From the NCBI GenBank assembly GCA_001899855.1, contig MKWR01000019.1, positions 1-64,000 on the forward strand: a stretch of DNA of 64,000 nucleotides, given 5' to 3'. The position numbers and the translations under genes were made by a program. Positions 42,364-54,140 of this stretch are shown here, in pieces; positions within the stretch are counted from its first letter, which is position 1, and each line of letters opens with the position of its first letter. A model generated the notes under the pieces. That model saw only the letters and a program-made list of their open reading frames with translations. It was not told the origin of the DNA and made no database searches. This stretch comes from Lysobacterales bacterium 63-13 (GTDB lineage Bacteria > Pseudomonadota > Gammaproteobacteria > Xanthomonadales > Rhodanobacteraceae).

Positions 42364-43914
42364 ATGACCGACAGCGTTTCTCCCGATCCGGCACAGCCTT
42401 CGATTGCCCCGGCCGCCATTGCGGCGGACGAGAACAAACTGATCGCCGAGCGTCGCGAGAAACTGCACGGCCTGCGCAAACACGGCAACGCCTACCCGAA
42501 CGATTTCCGCATCGATGCATTTGCCGGCGACCTGCAGGCGGAATTCGCCGATGTCGACACCTGCACCGCCGAGGCGATTGCCGCACTGGCGCGCAGGGTT
42601 CGCGTGGCAGGACGCATCCTCGCGCGGCGCATCATGGGCAAGGCCAGCTTCGTCACCCTCCAGGACATGAGCGGGCAGATCCAGTTGTTCCTGCAAGGCT
42701 CGACCCTGGCTGAAACCTACGAGGCGTTCAAGGGCTGGGACATCGGCGACATCGTTGGTGCCGAGGGTGAATTGATGCGCACGCGCACCGGCGAACTGTC
42801 GATCAAGGTCGATGGCTTGCGCCTGCTGACCAAGTCGCTGCGCCCGCTGCCGGACAAGTGGCATGGCCTGTCCGACATCGAGCAGCGCTACCGCCAGCGA
42901 TATGTCGATCTGATCGTCACGCCCGAATCGCGCAATGCGTTTGCCTTGCGTTCGCGGGCAATCGGTTTCATGCGCCAATGGCTGGAAGCCGAGCCGCGCC
43001 GGTTCATGGAAGTCGAGACGCCGATGATGCACGTGATTCCGGGAGGGGCGACGGCGCGACCGTTCGTGACCCATCACAACGCGCTCGATCTGCAACTCTA
43101 CCTGCGCGTTGCCCCCGAGCTGTATCTCAAGCGCCTGGTTGTCGGCGGTTTCGAACGCGTCTACGAGATCAACCGGAATTTCCGCAACGAAGGCGTGTCG
43201 ACCCGGCACAACCCCGAGTTCACCATGCTCGAGTTGTATCAGGCGTATGCGAGCTATCAGGAAATCATGGATCTCACCGAGGACATGCTGCGCGAAACCG
43301 CGCGGGCGACGCTCGGGCGCGCCGACCTGACCTGGGAGGGCAGGGACATCGACCTCGGCCCGCCATTCCGGCGCTGGCGCATGGATGATGCGGTGCTTGA
43401 ATACAACCCCGAAATCAGGCGCGAAGAACTGCGGGATCGTGACGCAATGGCGGCTCACTGCGCACGCCTGAAAGTCGCCGTGAAACCTGCCTATGGCTGG
43501 GGCAAGATCCTGCTGGAAATCTTCGAGGCAACGGTGGAAGCGCGCCTCGTGCAGCCGACCTTCATCACCGCGCATCCAGTCGAGGTTTCGCCGCTGGCGC
43601 GTGAAAGCGACAGCGAGCCTGGCCTCACCGATCGCTTCGAGCTGTTCATCGGTGGCAAGGAGATCGCCAATGGTTTTTCCGAATTGAATGATCCGGAAGA
43701 CCAGGCGGCACGCTTCCAGGCCCAGGTCGATGCCCTTGCTGGCGGCGACGATGAAGCCATGCATTTCGATGCGGACTACATCCGCGCCCTCGAATACGGC
43801 CTGCCACCGACCGGCGGGCTCGGCGTCGGCATCGATCGCTTCGTCATGCTGCTGGCCGATGTCGCCTCGATCCGCGATGTGCTGCTGTTTCCCTACATGC
43901 GACCGCAAGCCTGA
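42364..43914 (+). CDS. lysS: Lysyl-tRNA synthetase (class II)
   Basis: This 516-residue protein has an N-terminal OB-fold ([20 protein letters not shown], then [13 protein letters not shown]) and a class II catalytic domain with motif 2 ([20 protein letters not shown]) and motif 3 ([15 protein letters not shown]). It charges tRNA-Lys. The N-terminus has an extra proline-rich 25 residues before the conserved part. It lies 53 bp behind prfB, a widely conserved pair. Confidence 0.98.
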   Translation: MTDSVSPDPAQPSIAPAAIAADENKLIAERREKLHGLRKHGNAYPNDFRIDAFAGDLQAEFADVDTCTAEAIAALARRVRVAGRILARRIMGKASFVTLQDMSGQIQLFLQGSTLAETYEAFKGWDIGDIVGAEGELMRTRTGELSIKVDGLRLLTKSLRPLPDKWHGLSDIEQRYRQRYVDLIVTPESRNAFALRSRAIGFMRQWLEAEPRRFMEVETPMMHVIPGGATARPFVTHHNALDLQLYLRVAPELYLKRLVVGGFERVYEINRNFRNEGVSTRHNPEFTMLELYQAYASYQEIMDLTEDMLRETARATLGRADLTWEGRDIDLGPPFRRWRMDDAVLEYNPEIRREELRDRDAMAAHCARLKVAVKPAYGWGKILLEIFEATVEARLVQPTFITAHPVEVSPLARESDSEPGLTDRFELFIGGKEIANGFSELNDPEDQAARFQAQVDALAGGDDEAMHFDADYIRALEYGLPPTGGLGVGIDRFVMLLADVASIRDVLLFPYMRPQA

Positions 43915-44134
43915 GCGCGCCCGAACCCATTTCCCGGCGGCGATTCGAGGTCGATCCGGGCAGCCGGACACGCTTGTCCGAAGGCAGATTTTTCAACGGA
44001 TGTGATAGCCTTTCCGGCGTGTCGACGTGCCCGGTCTTGCGCGTTTTTCCGGGTCCGGACATTCGTGCGTCAGCAGGTTTTTTGGCATTGCCTGTGCAAC
44101 TCCTGATCTGGTCATTCCCGCCGGAGCCAATGCA

Positions 44135-45190
44135 ATGAACGTGATGATCGTTGATGACCAACCCTCTGCCCGGACGATGCTTCGCCACATCGTCGAAGGG
44201 GTCGGGCCAATCATCCGCGTATCGGAATTCGGCAATCCGGTCGATGCCTTGCATTGGTCGGATGCAAACGCGCCGGACCTGCTCCTGCTCGACTACCGCA
44301 TGCCGGAAATGGACGGTCTCGAATTCACCCGACGTTTTCGCCGCCCGGCATCACGCCGGGATGTGCCGATCATCCTCATCAGCGTGGTCGGTGACGAACC
44401 GGTGCGCCAGGCTGCACTCGATGCCGGCGTCACTGATTTCCTGGTCAAGCCGGTGCGTCCGCGCGAGTTGCGCTCGCGCTGCCGCAATCTGCTGCAGATG
44501 CGTCGGCAATCCGAGGTGATCAAGGATCATGCGCGCGCGCTCGAACAGAAGCTGGCCGATGGCTTGCAGGAGGTCGAGCAACGCGAAACCGAAATCCTTT
44601 TTCGCCTTGCCACCGCCATCGAATACCGGGATTACGGTGCCAGCGCGCACCTCATGCGCATGGCGCGCTATTGCGAGTTGATCGCCGAAGGGCTCGAACT
44701 TGGCGAGGACCAGGTGCGTTTGCTCGTCCGCGCGGCACCCCTGCATGACATCGGCAAGATCGGCATCCCGGATTCGGTGTTGCTCAAGGCGGGCGCGCTC
44801 ACTGACGAGGAAATGGCCGTCATGCGCAAGCATTCACTGCTTGGCTTCGAGATCCTGCGTGACAGTCGCAGCCCCATCGTGCAGGCGGGTGCGCAGATCG
44901 CCTTGCGTCACCATGAGCGCCTGGACGGCAGCGGTTATCCCGATGGCCTGAAGGGCGAGCAGATTCCGTTGTTTGCACGCATTGCCGCCATCGCCGATGT
45001 GTTCGATGCGTTGACCTCGGAGCGCCCGTACAAGCGGGTGTGGAGCGTGGAGGATGCATTCAGTTACCTGCAGCAGCATGCTGGCATTCTCTTCGATCAT
45101 GCCGCGGTCCACGCCCTGTTGGCCAACGAGGCGCGGGTCAGGGCGATCCAGGCAAGCGAAACCGCACTCAAGCCGGCAACCGCCCACTGA
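44135..45190 (+). CDS. rpfG: RpfG-like response regulator with HD-GYP domain
   Basis: This 351-residue protein has an N-terminal receiver (Asp7-Asp8, phospho-acceptor Asp53 in LLLLDYRMPEMDG, and KPVRP) and a C-terminal HD-GYP domain with HDIGKIGIP and HHERLDGSGYPDGL. HD-GYP proteins hydrolyse cyclic-di-GMP. In Xanthomonas the gene next to lysS is rpfG, partner of the DSF sensor RpfC. Here neither rpfC nor rpfF is adjacent, so its kinase is unknown and the symbol reflects position and architecture. The ATG giving MNVMIVDD is chosen. Confidence 0.88.
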   Translation: MNVMIVDDQPSARTMLRHIVEGVGPIIRVSEFGNPVDALHWSDANAPDLLLLDYRMPEMDGLEFTRRFRRPASRRDVPIILISVVGDEPVRQAALDAGVTDFLVKPVRPRELRSRCRNLLQMRRQSEVIKDHARALEQKLADGLQEVEQRETEILFRLATAIEYRDYGASAHLMRMARYCELIAEGLELGEDQVRLLVRAAPLHDIGKIGIPDSVLLKAGALTDEEMAVMRKHSLLGFEILRDSRSPIVQAGAQIALRHHERLDGSGYPDGLKGEQIPLFARIAAIADVFDALTSERPYKRVWSVEDAFSYLQQHAGILFDHAAVHALLANEARVRAIQASETALKPATAH

Positions 45191-45458
45191 TCGGCATCAC
45201 GCCTCGGGCGAGGGCGACGCCCTGGGACAGGGGCCGGATTTGCCTCGAAGTAGCGAAAACGGTCAAATTGGCGCGCTCGCGCAGTCGCCTGGGGAGGTCT
45301 GGCGACCGAGCGGCATGCTTCCGTGCATGGCAGGCTGCATGACCGTGCGCTGCGGCTGGCCGCGCGAGATTGGCCCGGATCGTGCTTGCAGAAACCTGTG
45401 CCGAGGTCGTCGGACGATGGGCAAGGCAAGGCTAACAGCTGTGCCCGGAGGAGATTGA

Positions 45459-45821
45459 ATGAAATTTGACGGTTCCGGAAAGCACCGGCGCCACGCCCGA
45501 ATGCCGATACGCTCGATTGCGCTGATCAGCATGGGGCCGTTTTCATGGATCACCGAAGTGGAGAACATTTCGGCAACCGGTCTGCTCGTGCATCGCCCGG
45601 AGGAATGGGTTGCCGGCGCCGGCGAAAGCGGCGTGCTCGACCTGCTGCTCGGTGACGATCTGCATATCCACCTTGAAGCAAGTGTCACCCGCCTCACCCC
45701 GACGCACGTCGGTTTTGCCTATACCAGCATTCCCGAGGACAAGGAGCATGCCTTGTGGAGCCTGCTTGGCGAATACGCCGAGAACATGGATCAACCGGGC
45801 GCGGCAACCGACAGCAATTGA
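45459..45821 (+). CDS. PilZ-domain protein
   Basis: This 120-residue protein carries the two PilZ cyclic-di-GMP binding motifs: RRHAR near residue 10 (RxxxR) and NISATGLLV near residue 42 ((D/N)xSxxG), followed by beta strands and VGFAYTSI. It is a single-domain receptor. The ATG follows CGGAGGAG. It stands between the RpfG-like phosphodiesterase and fadD, where Xanthomonas has rpfH/rpfC/rpfF. A functional link with the HD-GYP protein is an inference from proximity. Confidence 0.88.
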   Translation: MKFDGSGKHRRHARMPIRSIALISMGPFSWITEVENISATGLLVHRPEEWVAGAGESGVLDLLLGDDLHIHLEASVTRLTPTHVGFAYTSIPEDKEHALWSLLGEYAENMDQPGAATDSN

Positions 45822-45822
45822 T

Positions 45823-47511
45823 TCAGCCGTGCTTGATCTCGGCCTCGCGCAATTCGCGACGCAGGATCTTGCCGACATTCGACTTTGGCAGCGAATCGCG
45901 GAACTCGATATGGCGCGGCTGCTTGTAGCCGGTCAGCTCGCTGCGGCAATGCGCCCGAACCGCCTCCTCGGTCAGCGCCGGATCCTTCTTGACGATCACC
46001 AGTTTGACCGCTTCGCCAGACTTCTCGTCGGGCACGCCGATCGCCGCCACTTCGAGCACGCCCGGCATCATCGCCACGACATCCTCGATTTCGTTCGGAT
46101 AGACGTTGAAGCCGGAGACCAGGATCATGTCCTTCTTGCGGTCGACGATGTAGAAGAAACCTTGCTCGTCCATGCGCGCGATGTCGCCGGTGTGCAGCCA
46201 GCCCTGCGCATCGATGATCTTCGCCGTCTCTTCCGGGCGATTCCAGTAACCCTTCATCACCTGCGGGCCGCGCACGCACAATTCGCCAATCTCGCCAACA
46301 GCAAGAAAGGCTCCGTCGTCGTCGCGGATGCAGACATCGGTGGAGGAGACGGGCAGGCCGATGGAGCCGTTGTATTCGGCGAGATCGAGCGGATTGATGC
46401 ACACAGCCGGCGAGGTCTCGGTGAGTCCGTAGGCCTCGGAAAGCGTGCATCCGGTGACCTTCTTCCAGCGCTCGGCAACCGCGCGCTGCACGGCCATGCC
46501 GCCGCCAAGGGTCATGCGCAGGCTGGAGAAATCAAGCTTGTCGAACCCCGGTGTATTCAGCAGGCCATTGAACAGGGTGTTGACGCCGGTCAGGCCGGTG
46601 TAGCGGATGCGCGCAAGCGTGGCGACGAAGCCGGGCATGTCCCGCGGGTTCGTGATCAGGTGGTTGTGGCCACCGAGTTTCATGAAGGTCAGGCAATTCG
46701 CGGTCAATGCGAAAATGTGATAAAGCGGCAATGCGGTGATGATGACTTCCTCGCCCTCGCGCATGCCGGTGCCGATCCAGGCGCTGGCTTGCTGCATGTT
46801 GGCGATGAGGTTGCGATGCGTGAGCATGGCACCCTTGGCGACCCCGGTGGTGCCGCCGGTGTACTGCAGGAATGCGATGTCGCCCGGGGCAATATCGGCT
46901 TTTGCCAGCTGCGATGCACTGCCGCGACGCAGCGCTTCGTTGAAGCGGATGGCAGCGTCGATCGAAAACGCCGGTACCATCTTCTTGACATGGCGCACGA
47001 CGAAATTGGTGATCAGGTTTTTCGGGAATCCGAGCAGGTCGCCGATGCCGGTGGTGATTACCTGGCGAACCTGGGTGTGGGCCAGCACGCTGGCCACGGT
47101 ATGGGCGAAATTGTCGAGGACGAGGATGGCTTTGGCGCCGGAGTCCTCGAGTTGATGGCGAAGTTCCCGCGCCGTGTACATCGGGTTGGTATTGACCACG
47201 ACAAGGCCCGCACGCAAGGCGCCGGCGATGGCAACGGGATATTGCAGGACATTCGGCATCATCATGGCGATGCGGTCGCCCTTGACGAGTTTCAGCTCGT
47301 TGACGAGGTAGCTGGCGAATTGCCGGCTCATCTGGTCCAGGTCGCCGTAGCTGATCGTGCGGCCCATGTTGGTGTAGGCCGGGCGGTGGCGGAACCTGTC
47401 GAAGCAGTTGTCGAGCAGGGCCACGATCGACGGGAACTCGTCGAGATCGATTTCGGCCGGGACGCCCTTTGGATAGTGGGCCAACCAGGGCCGATGGATG
47501 CTCTCAGACAT
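45823..47511 (-). CDS. fadD: Long-chain fatty acid CoA ligase (FadD/RpfB-like)
   Basis: This 562-residue adenylate-forming enzyme has the P-loop LQYTGGTTGVAKGAMLTHRN, the AMP motif EAYGLTETSPAV, WLHTGDIARMDEQGFFYIVD, and the C-terminal lysine in LPKSNVGKILRREL. It activates long-chain fatty acids as acyl-CoA. The Xanthomonas homologue RpfB lies in the rpf cluster and turns over DSF-type signals. It is convergent with the PilZ gene (stop codons nearly touching) and on the opposite strand from the lipoprotein. Confidence 0.95.
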   Translation of the reverse strand: MSESIHRPWLAHYPKGVPAEIDLDEFPSIVALLDNCFDRFRHRPAYTNMGRTISYGDLDQMSRQFASYLVNELKLVKGDRIAMMMPNVLQYPVAIAGALRAGLVVVNTNPMYTARELRHQLEDSGAKAILVLDNFAHTVASVLAHTQVRQVITTGIGDLLGFPKNLITNFVVRHVKKMVPAFSIDAAIRFNEALRRGSASQLAKADIAPGDIAFLQYTGGTTGVAKGAMLTHRNLIANMQQASAWIGTGMREGEEVIITALPLYHIFALTANCLTFMKLGGHNHLITNPRDMPGFVATLARIRYTGLTGVNTLFNGLLNTPGFDKLDFSSLRMTLGGGMAVQRAVAERWKKVTGCTLSEAYGLTETSPAVCINPLDLAEYNGSIGLPVSSTDVCIRDDDGAFLAVGEIGELCVRGPQVMKGYWNRPEETAKIIDAQGWLHTGDIARMDEQGFFYIVDRKKDMILVSGFNVYPNEIEDVVAMMPGVLEVAAIGVPDEKSGEAVKLVIVKKDPALTEEAVRAHCRSELTGYKQPRHIEFRDSLPKSNVGKILRRELREAEIKHG

Positions 47512-47676
47512 GTTTCACTCCAGGTCTGCCCCGATGCTGGGGGCGGATGATTCCGTGGCAGTTCGAGGCCCACGGAGGTACAGGCCTGATTGCACCACAC
47601 GGCGCGAAGTTGCAGCAAGGAGCAGCGCAGCGACAATGATCCGATTCAATCCCCATGGGCGGGCAGGAGACACGCG

Positions 47677-48156
47677 ATGACGAACGTAAAGATGCAGATC
47701 GACGTGGCCACGTTGCGCTGGCGATGGCGGGCACATCTGCTGGCGGCCGCACTCGCCGCGCTGGCGCTGGGTGCCTGTTCGCGGCCCTCGGACGAGGTGC
47801 GGATCCGCACGGCGATCAGTGACATGCAGGCCGCCATCGAGGCCGGCAAGCCTGGCGACTTCATGCAGCATGTGGCCGAGGATTTCACCGGCGACGGCGG
47901 TGCGGTCGACAAGCAGGCGCTGCACAACCTGCTGCGCGCGCAGGCGCTTGGCAATGCCCGCATCGGCGTGACGGTGGTTTCGATGGATATCGAATTGCTG
48001 GGCGATCGCGCCACGGCCAGGGTCGATGTCACCCTGACCGGCGGCAATGGACGCTGGATGCCGGAGCGTGGCTCGATCCAGCAAATCGAAAGTGGCTGGC
48101 GCCACGAGGGCGGAAAATGGCTTTGCTACAACGCCCAGTGGAAGCATGTCCTCTAG
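47677..48156 (+). CDS. Lipoprotein with NTF2/SnoaL-like fold
   Basis: This 159-residue protein has a basic start, a hydrophobic stretch and the lipobox LGAC (Cys34), so it should be a lipoprotein. The mature domain, about 125 residues, with IRTAISDMQAAIEAGKPGDF and alternating strands ending RHEGGKWLCYNAQW, resembles the NTF2-like/SnoaL fold. No catalytic residues are evident; a binding or envelope role is possible. The ATG at 47677 has GGCAGGAGA upstream. Confidence 0.8.
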   Translation: MTNVKMQIDVATLRWRWRAHLLAAALAALALGACSRPSDEVRIRTAISDMQAAIEAGKPGDFMQHVAEDFTGDGGAVDKQALHNLLRAQALGNARIGVTVVSMDIELLGDRATARVDVTLTGGNGRWMPERGSIQQIESGWRHEGGKWLCYNAQWKHVL

Positions 48157-48222
48157 GGCAACGCTGATCAGGTGGCGCAACCGTCATGGCGTTCAGAAGG
48201 TTCGCCGCGCCGGCGAGGTGAT

Positions 48223-48293
48223 TCGCCCACGGCAAGGAACCGTGGGCGAAAACATCGGCGTGTCGACGACGAGGGACGACGCAGCGTCGTCCC
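48223..48293. terminator. Pair of strong hairpins between convergent genes
   Basis: Two perfect stems lie in the 155-bp gap between the lipoprotein gene and acnA: TCGCCCACGG/CCGTGGGCGA (48223-48249, 7-nt loop) and GGGACGACGC/GCGTCGTCCC (48273-48293, 1-nt centre). No T run follows on either strand. They may act as a two-way terminator or as mRNA 3'-end stabilisers. Confidence 0.5.
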
Positions 48294-48311
48294 GCTGCCG
48301 CGCTGACCGGT

Positions 48312-51065
<2,754 letters not shown>

Positions 51066-51390
51066 GGAGGTTCTCCTTGGCTGTCGCGGTGACAAAGGCG
51101 GGGGCGGGAAGGCAGGCGGGTATCGTACCGCCTTGCCTCGGTGCAGGCTTCGATGACGGCTTGCAGGTGGGGGCGGATGGCCGTGACTGCAACCGCATGG
51201 CGTTTCGATGCGCATCGCTGTTCGCGTTGCGGCAGATGCCGGGAAACGGCTAAAATACGCGGCTGCCGACGTCGCGATGAACAGCTGGCCGGCCCTGCGC
51301 GGCGTCTCTTTTCCAGCTCCACGCCGATGCGGTGATGGCCGTGTTTCATCGCCTGACGCACACTTTCCGCCTGCCCACTGGATGCCTCCC
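51066..51390. other. Divergent acnA-acnB control region
   Basis: This 325-bp stretch has no gene. For acnB a promoter is plausible: TTGCGG at 51227-51232 and TAAAAT at 51251-51256, 18 bp apart, leaving a leader of about 130 nt. For acnA, GGAG precedes its ATG on the minus strand, but no promoter stands out. Confidence 0.45.
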
Positions 51391-53976
51391 ATGCTGACCT
51401 CCTATCGCCAACATGTTGCCGAACGCGCCGCGCTTGGCATTCCGCCGCTGCCGCTTTCCGCCGGGCAAACGGTCGAGCTGATCGAGTTGCTCAAGCAACC
51501 CGGCGCGGAGGACACGGCATTCCTCGTCGACCTGATCACCCATCGCGTGCCCGCTGGCGTCGACGATGCGGCCAAGGTCAAGGCCTCGTTCCTCGCCGCG
51601 CTGGCCTTTGGCAGCGAGCATTGCGCACTGATTTCCCCGACGCGCGCGACGGAACTGCTCGGCACCATGCTTGGCGGCTACAACATCCATCCGCTGGTCG
51701 AACTGCTCGATCACGACACGCTCGCGCCGATCGCCGCGGAAGCGCTGAAGAAGACCCTGTTGATGTTCGACGCCTTCCACGATGTCAAGGACAAGGCCGA
51801 CAAGGGCAACGTGCATGCCCGTGGCGTCCTGCAGAGTTGGGCCGACGCCGAATGGTTCACCAGCCGACCTGAAGTCCCGGCATCACTGACCATCACCGTG
51901 TTCAAGGTCAGCGGCGAAACCAATACCGACGATCTCTCGCCGGCACCCGATGCGACCACGCGCCCGGACATCCCGATGCACGCGTTGGCCATGCTGAAGA
52001 ACAAGCGCGACGGCATCACTCCCGAGGAAGACGGCAAGCGCGGACCGGTCGCCTTCATCGAATCGCTGAAGGAAAAGGGCAACCTGGTCGCCTATGTCGG
52101 TGACGTGGTCGGTACCGGGTCGAGCCGCAAGTCGGCAACCAACTCGGTGCTCTGGTTCACCGGCGAGGACATCCCGTTCATCCCGAACAAGCGTTTTGGC
52201 GGCGTCTGCCTCGGCAACAAGATCGCGCCGATCTTCTACAACACGATGGAAGACGCCGGTGCCTTGCCGATCGAACTGGATGTCAGCCGCATGGAAATGG
52301 GCGATGTCGTCGAGCTGCGCCCATATGAGGGCAAGGCGCTCAAGGATGGCCAGGTGATCGCCGAGTTCAAGGTCAAGTCCGAGGTGTTGTTCGACGAGGT
52401 GCGCGCCGGTGGACGCATCCCGCTGATCATCGGTCGCGGCCTCACCGCCAAGGCGCGCGAGGCGCTTGGCCTGCCGCCATCAAGCCTGTTCCGCCTTCCC
52501 GAGAATCCGGCCCGCAGCAGCAAGGGCTTCACCCTGGCGCAGAAGATGGTCGGCCGTGCCTGCGGCTTGCCTGAAGGCGAGGGCATCCGCCCCGGAACCT
52601 ACTGCGAGCCACGCATGACTTCGGTCGGCTCGCAGGACACGACCGGTCCAATGACCCGCGACGAACTCAAGGACCTGGCCTGCCTCGGCTTCAGCGCCGA
52701 TCTGGTCATGCAATCGTTCTGCCATACCGCGGCCTATCCGAAGCCGGTCGACGTGAAGATGCACCACGATCTCCCGGAGTTCATCAGCACGCGTGGCGGC
52801 ATACCGCTGCGCCCGGGCGACGGCATCATCCATTCCTGGCTCAACCGCATGCTGCTGCCGGATACGGTCGGCACCGGCGGCGATTCGCATACGCGCTTTC
52901 CGATCGGCATCTCGTTTCCGGCCGGTTCCGGACTGGTCGCCTTCGCGGCGGCCACCGGGGTCATGCCGTTGGACATGCCGGAATCCGTGCTGGTGCGTTT
53001 CAAGGGCACGCTGCAACCCGGAGTCACCTTGCGTGACCTGGTCAACGCCATCCCTCTCTATGCGATCAAGGCCGGCCTGCTGACGGTCGAGAAGAAGGGC
53101 AAGAAGAACGTGTTTTCCGGGCGCATCCTCGAAATCGAGGGCCTGCCCAACCTCAAGGTCGAGCAGGCATTCGAGCTTTCCGATGCTTCGGCCGAGCGCT
53201 CCGCTGCCGGCTGCACGGTGCACCTGGACAAGGCACCGATCATCGAATACATCACCAGCAACATCGTCATGCTGAAATGGATGATCGCCCAGGGCTACAA
53301 GGATGTGCGCAGCATCACGCGGCGGATCAAGGCCATGCAGGCCTGGCTGGCCAATCCGAAGCTGATGGCGCCCGACGCCGATGCCGAATACGCCGCCGTG
53401 ATCGAGATCGACCTGGCCGACGTGCATGAGCCGATTGTCGCCTGCCCGAATGATCCGGATGACGTGAAAACCCTTTCCGATGTCGCTGGGGAAAAAATCG
53501 ACGAGGTCTTCATTGGTTCGTGCATGACCAATATCGGCCACTTCCGCGCGGCGTCGAAGCTGCTCGAGGGCAAGCGTGATATCCCGACCAAGCTCTGGGT
53601 TGCGCCGCCGACCAAGATGGACGCCGCCGAACTTACCAAGGAAGGCCATTACGGCACCTTTGGCACCGCCGGTGCGCGCATGGAGATGCCAGGCTGCTCG
53701 CTGTGCATGGGCAACCAGGCCCAGGTGCGCGAGGGCGCGACCGTGTTTTCCACCAGTACGCGCAATTTCCCGAACCGCCTTGGCAAGAATGCCAATGTCT
53801 ATCTGGGATCCGCCGAGCTTGCAGCGATCTGCTCGCGCCTCGGGCGCATCCCGAGCAAGCAGGAATACATGGCCGACATGGGTGTGCTCAAGGCGAACAA
53901 CGAGCAGATCTATCGTTACATGAATTTTGACCAGATCGAGGAATTCAACGAGATTGCCGCTGGCGTCTCCGCCTGA
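51391..53976 (+). CDS. acnB: Aconitate hydratase B
   Basis: This 861-residue protein is an AcnB with the N-terminal HEAT-like domain ([18 protein letters not shown]), a swivel domain placed before the catalytic domain ([12 protein letters not shown]), and Fe-S cysteines in [10 protein letters not shown] and [14 protein letters not shown]. It is the main citrate-cycle aconitase in many gammaproteobacteria. The ATG giving MLTSYRQH matches the family; another ATG three codons earlier is open. Confidence 0.98.
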   Translation: MLTSYRQHVAERAALGIPPLPLSAGQTVELIELLKQPGAEDTAFLVDLITHRVPAGVDDAAKVKASFLAALAFGSEHCALISPTRATELLGTMLGGYNIHPLVELLDHDTLAPIAAEALKKTLLMFDAFHDVKDKADKGNVHARGVLQSWADAEWFTSRPEVPASLTITVFKVSGETNTDDLSPAPDATTRPDIPMHALAMLKNKRDGITPEEDGKRGPVAFIESLKEKGNLVAYVGDVVGTGSSRKSATNSVLWFTGEDIPFIPNKRFGGVCLGNKIAPIFYNTMEDAGALPIELDVSRMEMGDVVELRPYEGKALKDGQVIAEFKVKSEVLFDEVRAGGRIPLIIGRGLTAKAREALGLPPSSLFRLPENPARSSKGFTLAQKMVGRACGLPEGEGIRPGTYCEPRMTSVGSQDTTGPMTRDELKDLACLGFSADLVMQSFCHTAAYPKPVDVKMHHDLPEFISTRGGIPLRPGDGIIHSWLNRMLLPDTVGTGGDSHTRFPIGISFPAGSGLVAFAAATGVMPLDMPESVLVRFKGTLQPGVTLRDLVNAIPLYAIKAGLLTVEKKGKKNVFSGRILEIEGLPNLKVEQAFELSDASAERSAAGCTVHLDKAPIIEYITSNIVMLKWMIAQGYKDVRSITRRIKAMQAWLANPKLMAPDADAEYAAVIEIDLADVHEPIVACPNDPDDVKTLSDVAGEKIDEVFIGSCMTNIGHFRAASKLLEGKRDIPTKLWVAPPTKMDAAELTKEGHYGTFGTAGARMEMPGCSLCMGNQAQVREGATVFSTSTRNFPNRLGKNANVYLGSAELAAICSRLGRIPSKQEYMADMGVLKANNEQIYRYMNFDQIEEFNEIAAGVSA

Positions 53977-54140
53977 CCAGGGCCTTTGCGGGGCAGGCCG
54001 ATTGGCGCCGGCGGGGTGATCGCCGCGCGCAACATGCAAATGGCAGCCTGTTCGCCTAGAGTGCAGGTTCGCCATGGCGTTCCCGCCTTGGCGGGATCGT
54101 TCCACGTACGGCATTGTGGCAAGGGAAAGTACGAGGTTGC

